Shown here: positions 33,155-41,559 of the stretch, one piece after another
Position numbering within the stretch: the first letter of the stretch is position 1
How the letters are laid out: the number at the start of each line of letters is the position of its first letter
Notes under the pieces: model-generated
Database searches by the model: none
Told to the model about the DNA's origin: nothing
What the model saw: only the letters and a program-made list of their open reading frames with translations
Translations under genes and position numbers: made by a program
Source: Streptomyces viridochromogenes
GTDB taxonomy: Bacteria > Actinomycetota > Actinomycetes > Streptomycetales > Streptomycetaceae
Length of the DNA: 64,000 nt
Direction: 5' to 3'
Assembly (NCBI RefSeq): GCF_001270495.1
Contig: NZ_LGUR01000061.1
Span: forward strand, 68,941-132,940

Positions 33155-34669
33155 GTGAAGAAAACATCTTGGGTCACCGGAAAAGCGTCCGACCCTATTT
33201 CCCTTCCACTCCCTTCTTCCGTGTCCCAAGCTGCACACCAAGAACTCCTCACGGAACGACTGAACGCCGCCTCGGCGAAATACCGCGTCGCCGCGGGTCT
33301 CTCCGACAAGCCGGTTGTGCGTGACCTGCTCGCCGCGTCTCCCGGCAGGGGCCCGCAGACCGACATCGGACATGTTGACGTGCCCTGGCCCGTCTCTCTG
33401 ACCCCCATCGTGCTGCCCGCCCGGCTGATCTCGGAGGTGCGGAACATCGGCGCCCTGGTGCCCGGCGCTCTCCGCTGCTCGTGGGACATGCTCGGAGCCT
33501 GCGAGGACGTACGTTCGTTCATCTTCCGGTCGCCGAAAGCGGAAGGTGAGCACTTCGACCCCCGGCAGTCGTATCCGCTCGGCGACGCCCCTCTCTTCCG
33601 CCTGGACCTCCTTCTCGAACAGAACGGCACCGAGATCGTCCCTTGGCTGGTGGACATCAACCTCATGGCCGGCATGGCCGGCGTCACGGCTGAGATCCAG
33701 CACGCCTATGCCGCCTACTCGGACCTCCTCTGGGGCCCGAACGCGCTCCTCGGTTCCTTCGACCTCGACGCCTGGGCACAGGGCATCGCCGACGGACTGC
33801 CGGACCCCGCTCCCGGCACAGGCGTGATCGACTACGTCGTCCGGTCCGGGCACGCCCTGGTACCCGACGCGCAGACTGTGGTGTCCGCGCTGCAGCGCAA
33901 CGGCACCCGGGCCCGGCTGACACCCCTCGACGAACTGGGGTTCGCCGAGGGACGGCTGACCGACGCCTCCGGCGACAGGGTCCGGCGGGTCTTCCGGCAG
34001 GTCCGGGCGACGACCAAACACGCGGCGACCGCGGCCGTGGGGCTGCGTGAGGCCCAGGCGTTCGAGCATCTGACGGATGCCTGGCGGTCGGGCGCCGTCC
34101 GTATGGCTCCCGGGTTTCACATGTATCTGGAAAGCCACGCCTGGATGCACTACTGGCGCGACGAGGAGTTCGCGCACAACTTCCGCGCCCTGCACGGCGA
34201 AGCGGACCGGTCGTACCTGATGTCCCGCATCCCGCCCACCCTGCGGGTCGTCGACGAGGAACGAGTGGCGCCCACCCGGTTCTCGGTGCGTGAGCGTCGG
34301 CCCGGTGATCTCGACGGGGCCGTGCTGAAGCGGGCGGACTCCACGGGCGGGGCGGGGCTGAAGATGACCAGCCGGCCCGCGTCGGCCGGCGAAAGGGCAG
34401 AGCTCACCGCCTCGCTCACGGCCTCGCACCGCGAGGGACTGCTGCTCCAGGAGCGGGTCCGTCAAAGCCGGTTCACCTTCCCCGTCCCGGACGCCGACGG
34501 GGAGCCGTCACCGGTCTCCGGAACGCTGAAGCTCGCCGCCTACTTCCGAGGCGGGACCTATCTCGGCGGACATGCCCTCCTCACCCCCGACGACCGCCGG
34601 CGCCTTCCCCCCTCGTCGGTTCTGCGTCTGCTGCCCCTGTTCGTTCCGGTGTACGGCTCCCGCGGCTGA
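33155..34669 (+). CDS. ATP-grasp-like protein of the RiPP cluster
   Basis: The protein of about 504 residues resembles circularly permuted ATP-grasp ligases. An acidic segment near residue 148 (FRLDLLLEQNGTEIVPWLVDINLMAG) looks like the RxD...E/DxN metal-site strand. VLKRADSTGGAGLKM near residue 390 resembles a nucleotide-binding Gly-rich loop, followed by LLLQERV and a late strand GTLKLAAYFRGGTYLGGHALL. Such enzymes form amide or ester bonds by acyl phosphates. The assignment is by pattern only. GTG 33155 is chosen because the ATG/GTG codons further upstream lie in or before the hairpin; no strong ribosome site is seen. It is the first enzyme gene after the precursor. Confidence 0.55.
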   Translation: MKKTSWVTGKASDPISLPLPSSVSQAAHQELLTERLNAASAKYRVAAGLSDKPVVRDLLAASPGRGPQTDIGHVDVPWPVSLTPIVLPARLISEVRNIGALVPGALRCSWDMLGACEDVRSFIFRSPKAEGEHFDPRQSYPLGDAPLFRLDLLLEQNGTEIVPWLVDINLMAGMAGVTAEIQHAYAAYSDLLWGPNALLGSFDLDAWAQGIADGLPDPAPGTGVIDYVVRSGHALVPDAQTVVSALQRNGTRARLTPLDELGFAEGRLTDASGDRVRRVFRQVRATTKHAATAAVGLREAQAFEHLTDAWRSGAVRMAPGFHMYLESHAWMHYWRDEEFAHNFRALHGEADRSYLMSRIPPTLRVVDEERVAPTRFSVRERRPGDLDGAVLKRADSTGGAGLKMTSRPASAGERAELTASLTASHREGLLLQERVRQSRFTFPVPDADGEPSPVSGTLKLAAYFRGGTYLGGHALLTPDDRRRLPPSSVLRLLPLFVPVYGSRG

Positions 34670-34697
34670 ACCGTCGCGCTACCGAAAGGTTTTCCCG

Positions 34698-35462
34698 GTG
34701 TCTCAAGACCTGTGGTCGGCATTCCGGACCGCGTGGGGCCAGTCCGCCCAGGGTTACGACTCCCTGTACGGGCACGGCCTCCACTCGGAAGCGGAGCGCA
34801 CCGCCTGGCTGCTGCTCCTCCGGCGTCTCCTGCCCGCTCAGGAGAGACCGCTCAAGGTCCTCGACGTCGGTACCGGGACCGGCATGATCGCCCTCCTGGT
34901 GGCCGAGCTGGGCCATGAGGTGACCGGCGGCGACTACTCCGAAGCGATGCTGGAGGTGGCCGCCCGCAAGGCCAAGCAATCCGCGCGGGACCTGAACATC
35001 TCGTTCGTGCACACCGACGCCATGCTCGGCGAATTGGCGGACGAGCAGTTCGACGTGGTCGTCTGCCGACATCTGTTGTGGGCCCTCCCCTACCCCGAGG
35101 ACGTGCTGCGCCGCTGGAAGGAGGTGTGCCGTCCGGGCGGAAAGATCATTGTGATCGACCAACTGCGCCCCCGGGTGCACCCCCTGCGCCAGGGCGTCCG
35201 GGAGCTGGCCGACCTGCTCAACCCGCTGATCGGCAGCGGTGACAGCCATGACGGTGACTTCCCGAAGATCCCCCTCCACGAGCAGCCGCTGAAGCGGGCC
35301 ACGTCTGTGCTGCCGGTCGCCAACGCCATGCGCCGGGCCGGCCTGGTCCGGGTCCAGGGAGAGCGCCTGCCGTGGATCGACGCGGTGGAACGCCCGGCGA
35401 TGCCCCGGCTGGAACGCTGGGCCCGCCGCTGGAACCGCTACGTCGTGGAGGGGTGGGTCTGA
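34698..35462 (+). CDS. SAM-dependent methyltransferase of the RiPP cluster
   Basis: The 254-residue class I methyltransferase has motif I KVLDVGTGTGMIALLVAELG (residues 53-70), GGDYSEAMLEVAARKA, and FDVVVCRHLLWALPYPEDVLRRWKEVCRPGGKIIVID. The GTG start has GAAAGG 8 bases upstream, 28 bases after the previous stop. Possible targets in the cluster are the peptide N-terminus, a side chain (Tyr or Gln) or a sugar carboxylate. The substrate cannot be assigned. Confidence 0.85.
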   Translation: MSQDLWSAFRTAWGQSAQGYDSLYGHGLHSEAERTAWLLLLRRLLPAQERPLKVLDVGTGTGMIALLVAELGHEVTGGDYSEAMLEVAARKAKQSARDLNISFVHTDAMLGELADEQFDVVVCRHLLWALPYPEDVLRRWKEVCRPGGKIIVIDQLRPRVHPLRQGVRELADLLNPLIGSGDSHDGDFPKIPLHEQPLKRATSVLPVANAMRRAGLVRVQGERLPWIDAVERPAMPRLERWARRWNRYVVEGWV

Positions 35463-35463
35463 G

Positions 35464-36267
35464 GTGACCCAGCTCGGCATGACGAGCCTCTCCGCCGCCG
35501 ACCGTGACACCCCGGCGGGCGGCACCCCGGCACCTCGGGCACTGGTGCTGGTCCCGGCGCTGGCCGAGTCCGGTCGGGTGTCCGGTGTGGTCGGCTCCGT
35601 CCTGGACGCGCTGGACGCCGATGTGCTCGTGCTCGACGCGGGCGGCAACGCTTTCAGCGCCTCGGCCTTTCCCGACCGGGTGACCTCCGTCGGCGTGCCG
35701 CGGGGCGTGGGCTCGGCGGTACGGCACGGCATCGAGTACGCCCTGGCCCACGGCTACCAGGTCGTCACCCGAATCGACGGCGACGGACAGCACGACCCCG
35801 TCGTGCTGCAGGACCTCCTGGCACGGCAGCGGGCCGGAGCCGACCTGGTGCTGGGATCCCGCTACCACCCGCAGTCCCACGTCGTCGCCGCGCCGCCCAC
35901 CGACCGCATCGCGCTCAACGTCATGTTCCGGTCCCTCGTCCAGCAGGTCTGCGGTCTGGCGATGACCGACGTCATCTCCGGCTGCTGGGCCATGGGCCGT
36001 GAGGCGATGGAGTTCCTGGCACCGCGGATCCAGGTGCGGGACTACGGAAGCACGCTGGAAATCCTGATGCTGCTCGGTCTGTCCGGTCGTTTCTCGATCA
36101 CTGAGGTACCGCATCCCGCCATCTACGCCGGGCTGGGTGTGGAACAGCGGTACGGGGCGGACCGGCTCGGCGACCGCTGCGCCCGATCCGCCGTCTACCT
36201 GGAAGTGGTGACCGACGTCCTGGACCGCCATGGCGTCAACGCCTGGCCGCTGCTCGTGCAGAGGTGA
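35464..36267 (+). CDS. Family 2 glycosyltransferase
   Basis: The 267-residue GT-A enzyme has VLVPALAESGRVSGVVGSVL, the metal/nucleotide site RIDGDGQHDP (Asp105/Asp107), DLVLGSRY, and DVISGCWAMGREA, as in dolichol-phosphate-mannose-synthase-like GT2 proteins. The usual DDGS loop is replaced by DAGG. No membrane helices are seen. Its stop overlaps the YcaO start. With a UDP-sugar dehydrogenase in the divergent operon, it may attach a uronic acid or other sugar to the peptide; Thr and Tyr of the cores are possible acceptors. Confidence 0.82.
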   Translation: MTQLGMTSLSAADRDTPAGGTPAPRALVLVPALAESGRVSGVVGSVLDALDADVLVLDAGGNAFSASAFPDRVTSVGVPRGVGSAVRHGIEYALAHGYQVVTRIDGDGQHDPVVLQDLLARQRAGADLVLGSRYHPQSHVVAAPPTDRIALNVMFRSLVQQVCGLAMTDVISGCWAMGREAMEFLAPRIQVRDYGSTLEILMLLGLSGRFSITEVPHPAIYAGLGVEQRYGADRLGDRCARSAVYLEVVTDVLDRHGVNAWPLLVQR

Positions 36268-37559
36268 CCACAGTGCGGGAATCACACGCCGGGGCTTCCC
36301 GGCTCGCGGAGTTGCTCAACGGTGTGCTGTCGCCGCCGCGGGCCGGCCATGCCGCGTACGGCGACCGGCACACCGTCGTGGTGAGCGCTGGGCTGCACCG
36401 GGCGGTGACCGGAAACCGGCCGCCCGTGGACAGCCTGGGCTGTGCCGAGATCCTGCATGGCGCGGCCAGCGACCCGGACCCTGCCCTGGCCGCCCTCAAA
36501 GCACGGATGGAAGCGGTGGAACGCTATGCCTCCGTCACCTGTGCCGAACAGCTGTCGACAGTCGCGTCAGCGGTCGAGTTGGGGCCGGGCGCGCTTCCCA
36601 CGCGTGTCCTGCCCCGCCACGACCCGGGGGAGCCCGGCCCGCGCTCGGGCACGCATGGCGTGCTCGGCGACCGGGACCAGGTGCGTTGGGTACGCGCGAC
36701 TCGCTGTGGGGACGGGGCCGTGGTGTACGTACCGACGGTCATGGCGTTCAACACCGCGCCCCGGCACCCCGGGGAGGAGTTCTGGGTGCCCGTCTCCACC
36801 GGCACCGCCGCGCACCTGTCCTGGGCGCAGGCTCTGGAGAACGCGGTGCTCGAGGTCGTCGAGCGCGACGCGGTCGCACTCACCTGGCTTCTGCGAACCT
36901 CCGCGGAGAGGCTTCCGGACGGATTCGGCGATTACCCGGGAGCGGAACCGGAAGCCCGACTGCCGTACTCCGCCGAGCACATGCGGGAGTACACCCTCGC
37001 CCGCTGGGACATCACCAGTGACCTCGGTATCCCCACGGTGCTCTCGGTCCTACGTGGCCCCGGACGCAGGGTGCACCAGATCGTCGGAGCCGCGGCACGC
37101 CGGACACTGTGGGCTGCCTCCGCGGCGAGCGCCGCGGAGGCAGCCCAGATCCACGCGAGTCTGGAAGCCTCCGTGCGCGCGGGAGACCGGGCGCCCAGGA
37201 GCCCGGTCCGATGCCGACGCGTCCATGACGGCGCCCTCTTCATGGCACCGGAGAGCAAGGCTCATCACTTCGACTTTCTGGGCGGCTCCGAGCCGCACGA
37301 CGCCAAGGAGCCGTCCCGCAGTCCGACGCCCGGTTCCGATCCTGTGCGCCGGCTGATCGAGGCCGGGCACGAGATCTACGCGGTGGATCTGACGCCGCGC
37401 GACGTCGCCCCGTCCGGCGTTCGCGTCGTGCGGGCGATCATTCCCTCCCTGCAACCACTGTCCCCCGTGTTCGCGGCGCGATACCTCGCGAGCGACCGCC
37501 TCCGTCGCATCGGAGTGCCGCTCGCCGAGGTGAATCCGATGCCCTGTCCCCTGGCCTGA
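36264..37559 (+). CDS. YcaO-domain cyclodehydratase
   Basis: The 431-residue protein is a YcaO enzyme. The ATP-binding motifs are in view: ASDPDPALAALKARMEAVERY (residues 69-88) and ALENAVLEVVERDAVALTWL. It ends in NPMPCPLA, a Pro-x-Pro-x-Pro-like C-terminus typical of azoline-forming YcaO proteins. It would phosphorylate the amide backbone and cyclise side chains, here Thr to methyloxazoline, because the cores lack Cys and Ser. GTG 36264 overlaps the glycosyltransferase stop. Its E1-like partners follow directly. Confidence 0.92.
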   Translation: MTTVRESHAGASRLAELLNGVLSPPRAGHAAYGDRHTVVVSAGLHRAVTGNRPPVDSLGCAEILHGAASDPDPALAALKARMEAVERYASVTCAEQLSTVASAVELGPGALPTRVLPRHDPGEPGPRSGTHGVLGDRDQVRWVRATRCGDGAVVYVPTVMAFNTAPRHPGEEFWVPVSTGTAAHLSWAQALENAVLEVVERDAVALTWLLRTSAERLPDGFGDYPGAEPEARLPYSAEHMREYTLARWDITSDLGIPTVLSVLRGPGRRVHQIVGAAARRTLWAASAASAAEAAQIHASLEASVRAGDRAPRSPVRCRRVHDGALFMAPESKAHHFDFLGGSEPHDAKEPSRSPTPGSDPVRRLIEAGHEIYAVDLTPRDVAPSGVRVVRAIIPSLQPLSPVFAARYLASDRLRRIGVPLAEVNPMPCPLA

Positions 37560-37567
37560 GGAACGGC

Positions 37568-38167
37568 ATGCTCCAAGAAGACCCCGGTCGCCGTAGTGGC
37601 GTGCTGCCCGTCGTGCGGTGCACGGCACACGACGCCTTCGGACAGCAGGTGGCCGACCACGTGACCGCGTACCTGCGGCGCCATGAGAGGCCCGGACGTC
37701 GCCCCGCCCAGGGTTGCGGCAGTCCGACTCTGGTCGTCGAGGCCTCCGCGTCTCCCGTATCGGCATTCAGCGCCGACGAACACGAGGCGCAGTCGGCGGG
37801 CACATGGACGCTCCCTGTGCTGAGCAGTCCTCACGGCCTGTTGGTCGGCCCGCTTCGGGACGCCGGACAACCCTGCCTTTCCTGCCTGTTGCACCGCAGT
37901 GACCAGCACCGGTGGGGACTGGAACCGTTCTTCGCCACCGATGGGAGGCCCTGCGGGGTGTCCGGAGTGAGCCCGTTGTCGGCGAGGGCCGCGGCCGCGC
38001 TGGTGATGCGCATGGCACTCCGCACCGGGCGCGACGACGCCCCTGCCGGGCTGGCCTGGCACGTGGAGTTCCCACCCCACGGCGCGCGTGCTCTGCACAT
38101 CCTGCCGATGCCGTACTGCCGTCGGTGCACGGGCGTTCGGGACGCCTCGGCCCGGGAGGTCTCATGA
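37568..38167 (+). CDS. E1/Ocin-ThiF-like TOMM partner protein with Cys tetrad (short)
   Basis: The 199-residue protein has LPVLSSPHGLLVGPLRDAGQPCLSCLLHR, the zinc-loop signature of the E1-like partners of YcaO enzymes, with the second Cys pair CRRC near residue 184. It lacks an adenylation site, as do most TOMM partners. A leader-binding RRE is not clear in it, whereas the next gene has one, so the two may work as a split partner complex. The stop overlaps the next ATG by four bases. Confidence 0.75.
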   Translation: MLQEDPGRRSGVLPVVRCTAHDAFGQQVADHVTAYLRRHERPGRRPAQGCGSPTLVVEASASPVSAFSADEHEAQSAGTWTLPVLSSPHGLLVGPLRDAGQPCLSCLLHRSDQHRWGLEPFFATDGRPCGVSGVSPLSARAAAALVMRMALRTGRDDAPAGLAWHVEFPPHGARALHILPMPYCRRCTGVRDASAREVS

Positions 38168-39810
38168 CGGACGCAGTCGATCTGAGCCTGCCCGAACTGC
38201 CGTTGAAGCCTCGACTCAGGCCGGGGGTGACATGGGCCCTGGAGAACGAGGCCATGGTCGTCCGGGGGACCGACCGGACACACTACGTCCGTGGGCGGCA
38301 CGTCGGCCGACTGCTCGTGCCCCTGCTCTCCGCCATGACGGGCCGGGCCGACCAGACCGAGCTCGCCGCAGCCGCGGCCTGCTCGCAGGCCGTCCTGCAC
38401 AAGGCTCTGCGGCAGCTGGATTCCATCGGAGTCCTGGAGGATCTGGCCGGTTGCGAGGACATCCCGGACACCCCGTTGTCCGACTGGTACGCGCGGGCCA
38501 CCGCCGACACGGGCCTCCACTCCAGTGGCCGCGCAGTGGTGCGGTGCCTGCGGAACCAGATGGTCCGGCTGATCGGCAACGGCAGACTGCACTCCCGCGC
38601 CGGCGAACTGCTGACGGAGCACGGCCTGACGGTGCGGACGAGTGTCCTCGGCAGCCCCGACGCCATCGGCCCGGACGGTACGGCCGACCTGACCGTCGTC
38701 ATCACACCGTGGGCCGCCGATCCGGCAGAGCTCATCGCCGTCGACGACGCCATGGCCGCGTCGGGAGGGCGCTGGCTTGTCGTTCTCGAAAGCGAGGACG
38801 GTGCCTTCCTGGGCCCGCTGCTCGACAGGAGTCTGTTTCCGTGCCTCGGCTGCGCCCGACGGGCCCTGCCCGATCGGGCCGGGCAGGGGGAGCCACGGGC
38901 CCACGGGAACACCGACACCCTGGTCGAACGGGAGACGCGCACCGATGTCGTGGCCGCCTACGTCGCGGCCGAGTGTCTCGCTCTGACGGCGGGCGTCGGC
39001 CACCCCTCCACCGTGCGCCGGATCATCGGTGTGGGAGACGTCGAGGACGGCATCGCCGTGCGGTCGGTCAGCCCGGCTGCCGACTGCCGTCGGTGCGTGT
39101 CCGACGGACCGGTGCCGGACACCCCGACGGCGTCGGCCCATGCGTACGAGTACGCGGTCGCCGGGCTTCCGGAGGACCTGCACGGAGGCCGGACCCAGTA
39201 CGGTCACTACACCGCCGCCAACGTGCTGGCCCAGGTGCCACGACGGCTGTGTGTCGATGAGACGGCGTTGTGGAGCACCGACGTCCGCGAGCCGGCCGTG
39301 ATCGAGCACGGACCGTGGGCGCGGTTGAGCGCCCTCCTGACCGAGACCTACGGACTACGGCCCGGCACGCTGCGCCGCTATCCGCCGACCGGCGGAAACA
39401 TCGGCTCACCGCGGGCGCTGGTCTGGTTACCGGAGTCGATATGGGGTTCGGTGCGGGCCGGGCTTCACAGTTACGAGCCGCAGATCGACGCGTTGTGCCG
39501 GCTGGAGGTCCCGCACGGGGCGCACAACCGGCTCCAGGCGTCGGCGGGCGACATGACCTGCGTTCTCCAGGTGGTCGACATCGAGCCGCTGGAGAGCAAG
39601 TACGGTCCCAGGGCCCCGCGCATCGGCCGACTCGACGCCGGCGTGACCCTCGAACACCTTTTGACGGTCTGCGAGGCCCGGACGATCACAGCGCGCCTGT
39701 CTTCTCCCGTGCGCGCGGGGGAGTTCTTCGACGCGGTTCCGGGGCTGTCGCGGCAGTTGCTCCTGTCCGGGCTGGTCGAACTGCCGGACATCCACACGGA
39801 GAGCGAGTGA
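38164..39810 (+). CDS. RRE-E1-like partner fused to SagB-type dehydrogenase
   Basis: The 548-residue protein is a fusion. Residues about 10-95 look like a RiPP recognition element (PRLRPGVTWALENEAMVVRG...LLVPLLSAMTG...ALRQLDSIGVLED). Residues about 100-320 form an E1-like region with Cys pairs CLGC near 226 and CRRC near 308. Residues about 395-540 are an FMN-dependent SagB-like dehydrogenase (RRYPPTGGNIGSPRALVWLP, GLHSYEPQIDAL, SKYGPRAPRIGRLDAG). It should bind the leader, help the YcaO enzyme, and oxidise azolines to azoles. Codon 422 is a rare TTA (39427-39429), so full translation may need bldA tRNA. Confidence 0.8.
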   Translation: MTDAVDLSLPELPLKPRLRPGVTWALENEAMVVRGTDRTHYVRGRHVGRLLVPLLSAMTGRADQTELAAAAACSQAVLHKALRQLDSIGVLEDLAGCEDIPDTPLSDWYARATADTGLHSSGRAVVRCLRNQMVRLIGNGRLHSRAGELLTEHGLTVRTSVLGSPDAIGPDGTADLTVVITPWAADPAELIAVDDAMAASGGRWLVVLESEDGAFLGPLLDRSLFPCLGCARRALPDRAGQGEPRAHGNTDTLVERETRTDVVAAYVAAECLALTAGVGHPSTVRRIIGVGDVEDGIAVRSVSPAADCRRCVSDGPVPDTPTASAHAYEYAVAGLPEDLHGGRTQYGHYTAANVLAQVPRRLCVDETALWSTDVREPAVIEHGPWARLSALLTETYGLRPGTLRRYPPTGGNIGSPRALVWLPESIWGSVRAGLHSYEPQIDALCRLEVPHGAHNRLQASAGDMTCVLQVVDIEPLESKYGPRAPRIGRLDAGVTLEHLLTVCEARTITARLSSPVRAGEFFDAVPGLSRQLLLSGLVELPDIHTESE

Positions 39811-39811
39811 C

Positions 39812-40525
39812 ATGACGGGGTATCCGCAGTTCGCGCAGGCACTGGAGCAGGCGCGGGATCCGCGGGCGGGCGCGGCCGGTACGGACGGTCTGCCGCCCTG
39901 CCTGCCAGAACGGGGGCACACGCCGGTGCCGCTCCCGGCTCCCGGTGCCCCGGCAGTGGCGTTGTCCGCTGCGCTCGCCGATCGGCGGTCGACGCGGCTC
40001 TACGCGGAGCAGGAGGTCCCGGCGGCAGCGGTCTCGGCAGTGCTCTCGGCCGCCACAGGGTTGACCCCGCTGTTGGGCTGGGCCTTGGTCGTCCGGCGCG
40101 CGCAGGGTCTCGCCGTCGGTTCGCACCACGTCGAGGCGCTGCCGGACGGCGGCTTGCGGCTGCACCGAGTAGGGCCCGTCCCAGGTGCCGAGGCCTGGCC
40201 GCAGCGCGAGTTTCACCTCGCTCCCGTGATCGTCGTCGCCATGGCGAACCTGCTCGTCCCGGCAGGGCGGTCCGCCGCCCCGCTCTACCACCTGGCCGGA
40301 CGGGCGGCCTACCGGGCGCACATGGCGGCCGCGACAGCGGGACTGGAGTCGTGCCTTTTCTACGGCCCCACTCTCGCGGGGCGCACCGCCCTGCGCTTCG
40401 ACAATGTCACCCGCGCGCCACTCATCGGCCTGTCGGTGGGGCTGCCGCTCGACGCCTGTCCCCGGCCGGCCGCGAGGGAGGGACCGCCACATGATCAGGC
40501 TCTGTCAGGGGCGGCTTCGGGGTGA
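39812..40525 (+). CDS. Second SagB-like nitroreductase-family oxidoreductase
   Basis: The 237-residue protein has LSAALADRRSTRLYAEQEVPAAAVSAVLSAATG, the FMN-phosphate-binding start of nitroreductases, and YHLAGRAAYRAHMAAATAGLESCLFYGP, matching the late helix of SagB/McbC dehydrogenases. It starts two bases after the previous stop. Since the preceding fusion also carries a SagB-like domain, the two may pair as a heterodimer (flavin pockets form between subunits in this family) or oxidise different azolines. Confidence 0.78.
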   Translation: MTGYPQFAQALEQARDPRAGAAGTDGLPPCLPERGHTPVPLPAPGAPAVALSAALADRRSTRLYAEQEVPAAAVSAVLSAATGLTPLLGWALVVRRAQGLAVGSHHVEALPDGGLRLHRVGPVPGAEAWPQREFHLAPVIVVAMANLLVPAGRSAAPLYHLAGRAAYRAHMAAATAGLESCLFYGPTLAGRTALRFDNVTRAPLIGLSVGLPLDACPRPAAREGPPHDQALSGAASG

Positions 40526-40609
40526 CAGCCCGCGTGGTCCTCGCGTGCTCCCGCTGGTGGCTCGCCGTACGCCTGAATTCCGACACGACCGCCCTCCGAA
40601 GGAACTTTC

Positions 40610-40840
40610 ATGCCCGACAACCGGCACATGTACCTGCCGCTTCGCCTGGACATCGGCGGCGGCTCAGCCCGGGGAACCGACGACGGCCTCACCGCGCAGG
40701 CTGACACCGCGATCACGGCGCACGCTCCGGCGACGGCCGTCGAGAGCGGCGAGCCGACCCCACTCACCCGCACCTCGGTGGAGATGCGGGATCCGACGTT
40801 CGGAATCGAGTCCCTTCTCACCAAGGCGATTGCAGAATGA
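40610..40840 (+). CDS. Small protein of unknown function inside the RiPP operon
   Basis: The 76-residue product (start MPDNRHMYLPLRLDIGGG, end FGIESLLTKAIAE) has no Cys, one likely amphipathic end, and a Thr/Ala-rich middle (ITAHAPATAVESGEPTPLTRTSVEM). AAGGA lies 7 bases before ATG 40610, and its stop overlaps the LuxR start (ATGA), so it is clearly translated with the operon. It could be a second precursor, a small accessory subunit or a regulator. I do not recognise it. Confidence 0.7.
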   Translation: MPDNRHMYLPLRLDIGGGSARGTDDGLTAQADTAITAHAPATAVESGEPTPLTRTSVEMRDPTFGIESLLTKAIAE

Positions 40841-41559
40841 AACACGGAACGTCGCTGGCGAACACGCCGGCCATGGCCCAGCAGGACGCCCTGCACGTCT
40901 CGCTCTTCGTCGAGGACGAACTTCTGCGGAAGGGGCTGCAGAAGCAGCTGAGCGAGCTGGCGATCGTCCGGCTCGCCCACAGCTGTGCCACTCTCGCCGA
41001 ACTGTCGCGCGTCCTGTCGCAGGGACGGACGGACGTGCTGGTCGTCTCGGGTTCCCGGACCGCCGCGCTGCGTGCCTGTCTGTCTGGACGTTCCGGCCCT
41101 ACACCACGGGTTCTGGTCCTGCTCGACGAGTCACAACTGACCTCGACGACGGCGGTGAACGCCCTGCCGGCCGACGGCTTTCTGCTGCGGGAGGAAGTGA
41201 CCGAGCAGACCCTGGACCGGGCCTTGGCGCAACTGGCCAGGAACGAGATGCCGATGCCGCTCCGACTGGGCAGGCGGCTCGTTGACTCCCTGCAAGAGAC
41301 CGGCCGGGGCCGGTTCCCGCTGTCCCCGCTCACGGAACGCGAGCGGGAGACCCTGATGCACCTGACGGAGGGGTTGAGCAACAAGCAGATAGCGCGGCAG
41401 CTCGGCATTTCCGACCATGGCGTCAAGCGGCTTGTCGGCAACATCCTGTTGAAACTGGGAACGCCCAACCGTACGGCTGCCGCCGTGTTCGCGCTGGAGG
41501 CGGGGTTGCTCACGGACCCCCCGTCCGGAGCGGCCGCGGCGCGAGGTGAGCGCCGATGA
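40837..41559 (+). CDS. Atypical LuxR-family response regulator of the cluster
   Basis: The 240-residue protein has a receiver-like N-terminal half and a LuxR helix-turn-helix at about residues 163-222 (LSPLTERERETLMHLTEGLSNKQIARQLGISDHGVKRLVGNILLKLGTPNR). In the receiver the phosphoacceptor position reads DVLVVSGS, with Ser71 where Asp is expected, so it is probably not controlled by ordinary phosphorylation and has no adjacent kinase. Its start and stop overlap both neighbours. It is a likely pathway activator of the RiPP operon. Confidence 0.85.
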   Translation: MKHGTSLANTPAMAQQDALHVSLFVEDELLRKGLQKQLSELAIVRLAHSCATLAELSRVLSQGRTDVLVVSGSRTAALRACLSGRSGPTPRVLVLLDESQLTSTTAVNALPADGFLLREEVTEQTLDRALAQLARNEMPMPLRLGRRLVDSLQETGRGRFPLSPLTERERETLMHLTEGLSNKQIARQLGISDHGVKRLVGNILLKLGTPNRTAAAVFALEAGLLTDPPSGAAAARGERR

